The notes beneath the pieces were generated by a model that was not told the origin of the DNA, searched no databases, and was given only the letters and a program-made list of their open reading frames with translations. A stretch of DNA of 64,000 nucleotides, from the NCBI RefSeq assembly GCF_000158095.2, contig NZ_CM011002.1, positions 1,565,228 through 1,629,227 on the forward strand. Reading direction: 5' to 3'. The translations under genes were made by a program, and so were the position numbers. This document shows, piece by piece, positions 57,717 through 64,000 of the stretch (the stretch's first letter is position 1; each line of letters opens with the position of its first letter). This DNA is from Roseibium alexandrii DFL-11. Lineage in GTDB: Bacteria; Pseudomonadota; Alphaproteobacteria; Rhizobiales; Stappiaceae.

Positions 57717-57844
57717 TCCAGTCTGTGACATACAGGATCGAGACCCGGCGGCAGAGGCCAATTACGACACCACGCCGGGTGGATATGGAAATGATCAATC
57801 GGTTCGGGGCGAACCGTCGGGGATTTTGAAGGGGACTTGAGAAA

Positions 57845-60800
57845 ATGCGGATCGAGCGGCGCTACACCAAGGAAGGCCAATCGCCTTACGCCAGCATAGA
57901 CTTTCGGACAGCAACCAGTGAAATCCGAAACCCGGATGGATCGATTGTCTTCCAGCTGAAGGACATTCAGGTTCCGGCACAATTCTCTCAGGTCGCATCT
58001 GACATCCTCGCTCAAAAATATTTCCGCAAGGCCGGCGTTCCGGCCAAGCTGAAGCCGGTGGAAGAGAACACGGTTCCTTCCTGGCTGTGGCGGCAGGAAG
58101 CGGACGAGAAAGCCCTTGCGAAACTTCCGGAAGACGAACGCTACGGCTCTGAAATGGACGGCCGCCAGGTTTTTGACCGGCTCGCCGGCACCTGGACCTA
58201 CTGGGGCTGGAAAGGTGGCTACTTCGACACCGAAGCCGATGCCCAAGCCTTCTTCGACGAACTGCGCTACATGCTCGCGACTCAGAAAGTCGCTCCGAAC
58301 TCCCCGCAATGGTTCAACACCGGCCTTCACTGGGCGTATGGCATCGATGGTCCGAGCCAGGGCCACTACTATGTCGATTTCCAGACCGGCAAGCTGACCA
58401 AATCCAAGACCGCTTATGAGCACCCGCAGCCGCATGCGTGCTTTATCCAGTCTGTTGGCGATGACCTCGTCAATGACGGCGGCATCATGGACCTGTGGGT
58501 GCGTGAAGCTCGCCTCTTCAAATATGGCTCCGGCACCGGCTCCAACTTCTCCCACGTCCGCGCTGAAGGCGAAAAGCTCTCCGGCGGCGGCAAGTCGTCC
58601 GGTCTGATGAGTTTCCTGAAAATCGGTGACCGGGCCGCGGGCGCTATCAAGTCCGGCGGCACCACCCGCCGCGCGGCGAAGATGGTCGTGGTCGACGCAG
58701 ACCATCCGGACATCGAGGAATACATCAACTGGAAGGTCAAGGAAGAGCAGAAGGTGGCCGCTCTCGTCACCGGCTCCAAGATCTGCCAGAAGCACCTGAC
58801 CGCCATCATGCGCGCTTGCGTAAACTGCGAAGCGGACAACGGTGACTGCTTTGATCCGGCGAAAAATCCGGCGCTGAAGCGCGAAATCCGCGCAGCCAAG
58901 AAGATGATGGTGCCGGAGAACTACATCCAGCGCGTCATCCAGTTCGCCAAGCAGGGCTTTACCAAGATCGAATTCCCAACCTACAACACGGATTGGGATT
59001 CCGAAGCTTACCTCACCGTTGCCGGCCAGAACTCCAACAACTCCGTGCGCGTCACCGACGGCTTCCTGAATGCTGTGGTCGAAGACAAAGAGTGGGACCT
59101 GACCGCGCGCAAGACCGACACCGTCCTGAAGACGGTCAAGGCGAAAGAGCTTTGGGAGCAGATCGGTTACGCAGCCTGGGCGTCCGCTGATCCGGGCCTC
59201 CAGTACCACACCACCATCAACGACTGGCACACCTGCCTAGCCGATGGCGAAATCCGCGCGTCGAACCCATGCTCGGAATACATGTTCCTGGACGATACGG
59301 CCTGTAATCTGGCGTCCTTGAACCTGATGCAGTTCCGCAATGAAGACGGCTCGTTTGCGATCGACAACTACGAGCATGGCGTCCGACTGTGGACCATTGT
59401 TCTGGAAATCTCGGTCCTGATGGCGCAGTTCCCGTCCAAGGAAATTGCCGAGCTGTCCTACAAGTTCCGCACCCTGGGTCTCGGCTATGCCAACATCGGC
59501 GGGCTGCTGATGACCGCTGGCATTCCCTACGACTCTGACGAAGGCCGCGCCATTTGTGGTGCCCTCACCGCGGTCATGACCGGTGTGTCCTACGCAACCT
59601 CTGCCGAGATGGCCGGTGAGCTGGGCTCGTTCCCCGGTTACAAGAAAAACGCAAAGCATATGCTGCGCGTCATTCGCAATCACCGCCTTGCTGCGCACGG
59701 TAAGGCCGAGGGCTATGAAGGCCTCAAAACCAATCCGGTGCCGTTGGACCATGCGTCCTGCCCGGAACCGATCCTGGTGGAACGCGCCAAGAAAGCCTGG
59801 GACCGTGCTCTGGAGCTCGGCGAGAAGAACGGCTTCCGCAACGCGCAATCAACTGTAATCGCCCCGACCGGCACCATCGGTCTGGTCATGGACTGTGACA
59901 CGACGGGCATTGAGCCGGACTTTGCTCTGGTGAAGTTCAAGAAGCTCGCAGGCGGCGGTTACTTCAAGATCATCAACCGCGCAGTTCCAGAAGCCCTGCG
60001 CAAGCTTGGCTATTCGGAAAGCGAAATTGGCGAGATTGAAGCTTACGCCGTGGGCCATGGCTCCATTGATCAGGCACCGGGCATCAACCCGGCCTCGCTG
60101 AAGACCAAGGGCTTTACCGATGAAAGCCTTGCCAAGCTGAAGGACGGCATGAAGTCCGCCTTCGACATCAAGTTCGTCTTCAACCGCTGGACGCTTGGCG
60201 ACGATCAGTTGAAGGCGCTCGGCGTTACCGACGAGCAGCTGGAAGATCCGGAATTCGAACTGCTGTCATTCCTTGGCTTCTCCAAGGCCGACATCGAAGC
60301 CGCCAACACCCATGTGTGCGGCGCCATGACCTTGGAAGGCGCGCCATTCCTGAAGGAAGAACACTACCCCGTGTTCGACTGCGCCAACCCGTGCGGGCGC
60401 ATCGGCAAGCGGTTCTTGAGCGTTGAAAGCCACATCCGCATGATGGCTGCAGCCCAGCCGTTCATCTCCGGGGCGATCTCCAAGACGATCAACATGCCGA
60501 ACGATGCGACCGTTGAGGACTGCAAGGAAGCTTACATGCTCTCCTGGAAGCTTGCGCTGAAAGCCAACGCGCTTTACCGCGATGGCTCCAAGCTCAGCCA
60601 GCCGCTCAACTCCCAACTTCTCAGCGACGACGACGATGAAGCCGAAGATGCGGCGGAAGAAATCGCAGCCCTGCCGATGGCAGCAAAGGCCGAGGTTGTT
60701 GCCGAACGCATTGTGGAGCGGATCGTGGAACGTGTGGTGCGCGAGCAGGAAAAACTGCCGACCCGCCGCAAGGGCTACACCCAGAAGGCCAAGATCGGCG

Positions 60801-61513
60801 GACACACCGTGTTCCTGCGGACCGGCGAATATGAAGACGGCCGTCTCGGTGAAATCTTCATCGACATGAACAAGGAAGGCTCTGCTCTCCGCGCGTTCAT
60901 CAACAACTTCGCTATCTCCGTCTCGCTCGGCCTTCAATATGGCGTGCCGCTCGAAGAGTATGTCGACGCTTTCACCTTCACCAAGTTCGAGCCGGCCGGC
61001 ATGGTCCAGGGCAACGATGCGATCAAGAACGCAACGTCGATCCTTGACTATATCTTCCGCGAGCTGGCCGTGTCCTATCTCGGCCGCCACGAACTGGCCC
61101 ATGTCCCGCCGGAGGTCTTCAGCGGTGACAAGGTTTCGGCTGGAACCATGAAGGACAAGAAGGACAACGGTATGGTGTCCCATGGCCTCGTCCGCGGACA
61201 GACCGAGCGGTTCCGCCTGGTCTCCGATGAGCCGGCAGGTGAGGTCACCCAGGCTATCACGGCAGAGCTCGCCGGCACCCCGGCAGCACAGACGTCGGCT
61301 GTGGCAACCGCCTTTGCCCGCGGTGCGGAAGCGGCGGTTGCCGTTGAAGTGTCCCCTGCCCCGCAGGTCGGCACAGCCGCCCAGCAGATCGCCCAGGCGC
61401 GGATGAAAGGCTATGAAGGCGAAAGCTGCGCGGAATGCGGCAACTTCACCATGGTGCGCAACGGCACCTGCCTGAAATGCGACACCTGCGGCAGTACTTC
61501 CGGCTGCAGCTAA
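57845..61513 (+). CDS. nrdJ: Vitamin B12-dependent class II ribonucleotide reductase
   Basis: This enzyme makes deoxyribonucleotides using adenosylcobalamin. The 1222 residues start [12 protein letters not shown] with GGGGACTTGAGAAA upstream. The active-site region [23 protein letters not shown] has the conserved Asn, Cys and Glu. A later [10 protein letters not shown] and a C-terminal zinc-finger-like [21 protein letters not shown] complete the family picture. Cytoplasmic and oxygen-independent. It is controlled by NrdR boxes; no cobalamin riboswitch was seen upstream. Confidence 0.96.
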   Translation: MRIERRYTKEGQSPYASIDFRTATSEIRNPDGSIVFQLKDIQVPAQFSQVASDILAQKYFRKAGVPAKLKPVEENTVPSWLWRQEADEKALAKLPEDERYGSEMDGRQVFDRLAGTWTYWGWKGGYFDTEADAQAFFDELRYMLATQKVAPNSPQWFNTGLHWAYGIDGPSQGHYYVDFQTGKLTKSKTAYEHPQPHACFIQSVGDDLVNDGGIMDLWVREARLFKYGSGTGSNFSHVRAEGEKLSGGGKSSGLMSFLKIGDRAAGAIKSGGTTRRAAKMVVVDADHPDIEEYINWKVKEEQKVAALVTGSKICQKHLTAIMRACVNCEADNGDCFDPAKNPALKREIRAAKKMMVPENYIQRVIQFAKQGFTKIEFPTYNTDWDSEAYLTVAGQNSNNSVRVTDGFLNAVVEDKEWDLTARKTDTVLKTVKAKELWEQIGYAAWASADPGLQYHTTINDWHTCLADGEIRASNPCSEYMFLDDTACNLASLNLMQFRNEDGSFAIDNYEHGVRLWTIVLEISVLMAQFPSKEIAELSYKFRTLGLGYANIGGLLMTAGIPYDSDEGRAICGALTAVMTGVSYATSAEMAGELGSFPGYKKNAKHMLRVIRNHRLAAHGKAEGYEGLKTNPVPLDHASCPEPILVERAKKAWDRALELGEKNGFRNAQSTVIAPTGTIGLVMDCDTTGIEPDFALVKFKKLAGGGYFKIINRAVPEALRKLGYSESEIGEIEAYAVGHGSIDQAPGINPASLKTKGFTDESLAKLKDGMKSAFDIKFVFNRWTLGDDQLKALGVTDEQLEDPEFELLSFLGFSKADIEAANTHVCGAMTLEGAPFLKEEHYPVFDCANPCGRIGKRFLSVESHIRMMAAAQPFISGAISKTINMPNDATVEDCKEAYMLSWKLALKANALYRDGSKLSQPLNSQLLSDDDDEAEDAAEEIAALPMAAKAEVVAERIVERIVERVVREQEKLPTRRKGYTQKAKIGGHTVFLRTGEYEDGRLGEIFIDMNKEGSALRAFINNFAISVSLGLQYGVPLEEYVDAFTFTKFEPAGMVQGNDAIKNATSILDYIFRELAVSYLGRHELAHVPPEVFSGDKVSAGTMKDKKDNGMVSHGLVRGQTERFRLVSDEPAGEVTQAITAELAGTPAAQTSAVATAFARGAEAAVAVEVSPAPQVGTAAQQIAQARMKGYEGESCAECGNFTMVRNGTCLKCDTCGSTSGCS

Positions 61514-61547
61514 GACCTTAGCCGGGAGCCGCGCCCAAAAACCAAAG

Positions 61548-61590
61548 AACCCGCCCTTCGGAGACGATCGGGTGGGTTTTCGTTTTTTGA
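61548..61590 (+). terminator. Terminator of nrdJ
   Basis: AACCCGCCC (61548-61556) pairs with GGGTGGGTT (61570-61578) with one G-U pair, and TTCGTTTTTT follows. Confidence 0.85.
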
Positions 61591-61681
61591 GGTTGAAACG
61601 CCAGACCCGTGATGGGGATCGATCTCCCATGTGAATAAGGAAAGCAGTCCCACGGACTCGCTTGAAATTTATCACCACAAT

Positions 61682-61717
61682 TGTCATTTGACACATATAG
61701 TATAATATACCGTCAAA
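61682..61717. promoter_or_regulatory. Palindrome cluster at the Xre-RES promoter
   Basis: Three overlapping dyads are seen: TGTCA-TT-TGACA (61682-61693), GTATA-A-TATAC (61700-61710), and TTTGAC (61687-61692) with GTCAAA (61712-61717). They cover an AT-rich TATAAT-containing stretch at the 5' end of the antitoxin gene, fitting autorepression by the antitoxin or the complex. Confidence 0.6.
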
Positions 61718-62145
61718 TGATGGAGTTTGAGTTGAACTTGCAACCGATAACATCGACGCCAGCACATGCACAGAACCCGGTCATCACGGACGATGAAGCC
61801 GGCGCGTTGGCGCGCGCGACGATCAACCTCTTCAAGTCCTGGGGCTTGAGTGATGCGCAATCCCGCACGCTGCTGGGCGACATGTCGCAAAGCACATGGG
61901 ACCGCTGGAAGCGGGGGGACATTGGCCGCGTAGACCGGGACCGCAAAATGCGCATGGGGCACCTGATGGGAATACACAAAGGCATCCGCCACCTCTTCAA
62001 CGAGCCAAAGCGTGGGTACGCCTGGGTGAAGAAGGAAAATGACGCTTTTGAGGGCAAATCTGCCCTCGATGTCATGCTGCGCGGTGAAATGTCCGACCTT
62101 GAAAGCCTGCGCCGCTGGCTGAACGCCGAGCGTGGGGTATGGTAG
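61717..62145 (+). CDS. Xre/MbcA/ParS-type antitoxin
   Basis: From ATG at 61717 the product is 142 residues. An N-terminal stretch leads to an Xre-like HTH (about 35-75, SWGLSDAQSRTLLGDMSQST) and a C-terminal MbcA/ParS toxin-binding domain (DUF2384, about 90-142, HKGIRHLFNEPKRGYAWVKK and LRRWLNAERGVW). It neutralises the RES toxin encoded 3 bp downstream and represses the promoter. Start is uncertain: TTG at 61732 has GGAG at proper distance, while the ATG at 61717 overlaps a palindrome. Confidence 0.9.
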   Translation: MMEFELNLQPITSTPAHAQNPVITDDEAGALARATINLFKSWGLSDAQSRTLLGDMSQSTWDRWKRGDIGRVDRDRKMRMGHLMGIHKGIRHLFNEPKRGYAWVKKENDAFEGKSALDVMLRGEMSDLESLRRWLNAERGVW

Positions 62146-62148
62146 GCC

Positions 62149-62841
62149 ATGCCACATATCCGGCGCGTAACGTGGGCGCGAACCTTTCGTATTATCCGCT
62201 CCCTCTACCCTCCCATTGATTTGTTTGAAGACATCGCCGACCCAAAAGACTGGGAAGCTCTGGCTTCGGTCGAAGCAAAAACCAATCCGCGCGTGCGCGG
62301 CGAAATCGGCGACCTTGGCAAAGTTCCGGTGCATCGCCGGATTTCAGGCCCCGGGGTCAGCTATGTCATGGCACCGTTTGTCCATTGCTCTCCGCTGAGA
62401 CCCGGCCGGTTTTCCGATGGCAGCTACGGGATTTACTACGCGGGCAATTCAGAGGACGTGGCTCTCGCGGAGACGATTTATCATCACGCACGATTCATGG
62501 CCTCAACACGCGAGGACGCCGGATGGACCTCTCAGTTCCGGCTTCTGGTTGGATCTGTCGACGCGGACCTGACAGACGTCAATGATCTGCCGGGTGTCCT
62601 TCATGTTTCCGATTACAGTCTCTCCCAGAAGGCCGGCGCCGAGATCCGAGCCTCAGGCAGCGATGGCCTTGTCTGGAACAGCGTCCGGTGTCCGGGCGGT
62701 GAATGTCTGGGCGCATTCTGGCCGGATGTCGTTTCGGTCCCTCTCCAATCCTCGCATTTCAGCTATCACTGGAGTGGAAACCGGGTTGATTTCATCAAAC
62801 GCCTGAACACCGGCGAAGTCCTGGAAGTGACAGACCCGTGA
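62149..62841 (+). CDS. RES-domain toxin (NAD+ degrading)
   Basis: This 230-residue protein has the RES signatures: RPGRFSDGSYGIYYAGNSED (conserved Arg and Tyr), ALAETIYHH (conserved Glu), and SDGLVWNSVRCPGGECLGAFW (conserved Ser). By family knowledge such toxins degrade NAD+ or add ADP-ribose. The start lies 3 bp after the antitoxin stop, so the genes are coupled. The toxin would act in the cytoplasm. The catalytic residues look intact. Confidence 0.93.
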   Translation: MPHIRRVTWARTFRIIRSLYPPIDLFEDIADPKDWEALASVEAKTNPRVRGEIGDLGKVPVHRRISGPGVSYVMAPFVHCSPLRPGRFSDGSYGIYYAGNSEDVALAETIYHHARFMASTREDAGWTSQFRLLVGSVDADLTDVNDLPGVLHVSDYSLSQKAGAEIRASGSDGLVWNSVRCPGGECLGAFWPDVVSVPLQSSHFSYHWSGNRVDFIKRLNTGEVLEVTDP

Positions 62842-63092
62842 AGTCTGCCGCACGAAACCTGCCACTATTTGCTCGCGTTATTGGCAAGTCAATTTGCCTA
62901 AAAATGATGCTTCTAACACCCAGAGTAATGTAATTTTAAAATACACGTAGATTCTCAAAACCCTCCCCTATGATTTCTTCAAACTAAACGACTTTGTGAC
63001 GCCGATATTATTTACTTTTTAAAGCTCAGACTTTTAACTTCTATAGGTGTTACCGGTTAATGCTTCCATAGCATGGTTGGATGAAGCAGTAG

Positions 63093-63908
63093 ATGTCAGA
63101 TCCAAAAGCAGCGAAGCGAATTGTGAGTGGCTTGTCACGTCGATGGCAAGCGGTCGTTGCTGCCGGTTTGCTTCTCACTGCAGCAGTGTCCAATGGGTCG
63201 CCGGTTCAAGCCGCGACCGCTTTTCCAGAACTCAAGCTTTTTTCAGAAGACTGGAAGCCCTACCACTATGTCGAAGATGACGTGGTCAAGGGTCAAACAG
63301 CCGATCTCTTGGAGAAGATCCTTGAAAAAGTTGGGTCAACCCAAACACGAGAGGACATTGTATTCCTTCCTTGGGCACGCGCATTTCGCGAAGCTCAGGT
63401 TGATGCGAACACGGTTCTGTTTTCCACGGGCCGGACGCCCGAACGGGAACGCCTGTTCAAATGGGCAGGCCCGATACTCAAGTTCGACTCCTATTTCATC
63501 GGCAAGAAGGAGCGGAACTTTGAAATCGAAAGGTCAGAAGACCTCCATCAATACAAGGTCGGCGTTGTAATTGATGGAGCCAGTGCGGTTTTTGCAAAGC
63601 GGCACGGTATTCCGGAAGAAAACACGACGTTCAACAGTCAAGGCATTTTCAATGTCAAAATGCTGGCCGCCGACCGGATCGATTTCATCCCGATCCAATG
63701 GAAAAACTTTGCAAGGCTCGCGACCAAGGCAGGGATAGACCCCACCGAGTTCGAACCGGTGTTTCTTGCCGATACTGTAAGCCTGAACTTCGCCTTCAAT
63801 CTGGAGACGGCCGATGGCGTCGTTGACCGCTTTCAGACAGCACTCGAAGACGTTCTTGGTCTTCAAGAACAGGCCAAGGGTGAGACACCCACGCGCGAAG
63901 TGAACTGA
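63093..63908 (+). CDS. Orphan periplasmic solute-binding protein (SBP_bac_3-like)
   Basis: This 271-residue protein has a signal sequence (about 1-41, ending GSPVQAA) and a two-lobed amino-acid-type binding fold: LFSEDWKPYHYVEDD, then FLPWARAFREAQ and TPERERLFKWAGPI. The PWxRA motif matches the gene at 24302. No transporter gene is visible. The 250 bp upstream is AT-rich and gene-free. Confidence 0.82.
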   Translation: MSDPKAAKRIVSGLSRRWQAVVAAGLLLTAAVSNGSPVQAATAFPELKLFSEDWKPYHYVEDDVVKGQTADLLEKILEKVGSTQTREDIVFLPWARAFREAQVDANTVLFSTGRTPERERLFKWAGPILKFDSYFIGKKERNFEIERSEDLHQYKVGVVIDGASAVFAKRHGIPEENTTFNSQGIFNVKMLAADRIDFIPIQWKNFARLATKAGIDPTEFEPVFLADTVSLNFAFNLETADGVVDRFQTALEDVLGLQEQAKGETPTREVN

Positions 63909-63933
63909 CGGGTTGGCCATCCCTCAAGATGCT

Positions 63934-63960
63934 AAGGGTCTTTCGGCCCTTTGCCTTCTC
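63934..63960 (+). terminator. Possible terminator at the right end
   Basis: AAGGGTC (63934-63940) pairs with GGCCCTT (63945-63951) with one G-U pair around TTTC, but the following T-run is weak. Confidence 0.4.
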
Positions 63961-64000
63961 CTCACGGTGGGCCAATCCAGGGGTCCGATGTCTTTCCAAT

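Noticed and set aside
57203..57844. Cobalamin riboswitch in front of the B12-dependent reductase
   Set aside because: I could not find a B12-box core or the expected folds; NrdR boxes explain the regulation better.

Overview
The window looks like chromosomal DNA of a marine-type alphaproteobacterium in the Hyphomicrobiales, probably close to Stappiaceae (Roseibium/Labrenzia). This is an inference. It rests on the lon-clpX-clpP-tig order, a tRNA-Leu/nnr/glnB/glnA block, an NDUFA12 subunit of complex I, a B12-dependent ribonucleotide reductase, the prfB-mrcA-amiC-rne order, and a GC content in the high fifties. No rRNA, CRISPR array, integrase or intact transposase was found.

Layout. Positions 1-4.2 kb hold protein quality control genes, all on the minus strand: lon (5' end only), clpX, clpP, tig. 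Positions 4.4-20.1 kb look like an accessory block. It contains an alpha/beta hydrolase, a membrane GGDEF/EAL protein, small unknown ORFs, a LysR regulator divergent from a sugar-type ABC importer with a GpdQ-like phosphodiesterase, an ABC-2 exporter pair and an unrecognised 287-residue protein. Positions 20.2-24.2 kb hold tRNA-Leu(UAG), nnr, glnB and glnA, with a sigma-54 promoter before glnB. Positions 24.3-29.7 kb hold an orphan binding protein, a DmpA-type peptidase, a small P-loop kinase-like gene and a phnC-phnD-phnE importer. A 270-bp element with 31-bp inverted termini and TA duplications (an IS630-type MITE by structure) lies upstream of phnC.

Positions 30-54 kb are mostly housekeeping: tyrS, an AsmA-like giant, bcp, a DUF455 protein, an M23 envelope peptidase, prfB (with a programmed +1 frameshift), PBP1A, an AmiC-type amidase, RNase E, an aminotransferase, a BepA-like M48 protease, a DsbA-like thioredoxin, accB, accC and aat. 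Positions 54-57.2 kb hold an orphan 563-residue protein lodged between aat and the NDUFA12 gene, then a response regulator. Positions 57.8-61.5 kb hold nrdJ behind tandem NrdR boxes. Positions 61.7-62.8 kb hold an Xre-RES toxin-antitoxin pair behind a cluster of palindromes, and the window ends with another orphan periplasmic binding protein.

How the genes work together: ClpX/ClpP/Lon/Tig handle protein folding and turnover. GlnB/GlnA handle ammonium assimilation. The M23 peptidase, PBP1A, amidase, AsmA-like protein, M48 protease and DsbA-like protein maintain the envelope. The two ABC importers (ugp-like with phosphodiesterase, and phn) both suggest scavenging of organic phosphorus compounds. 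The most interesting unexplained items are the MITE, the orphan 563-residue gene, the LysR/ABC/phosphodiesterase locus with its perfect T-N11-A operator, the palindrome-rich Xre-RES promoter and a few small or unrecognised proteins.
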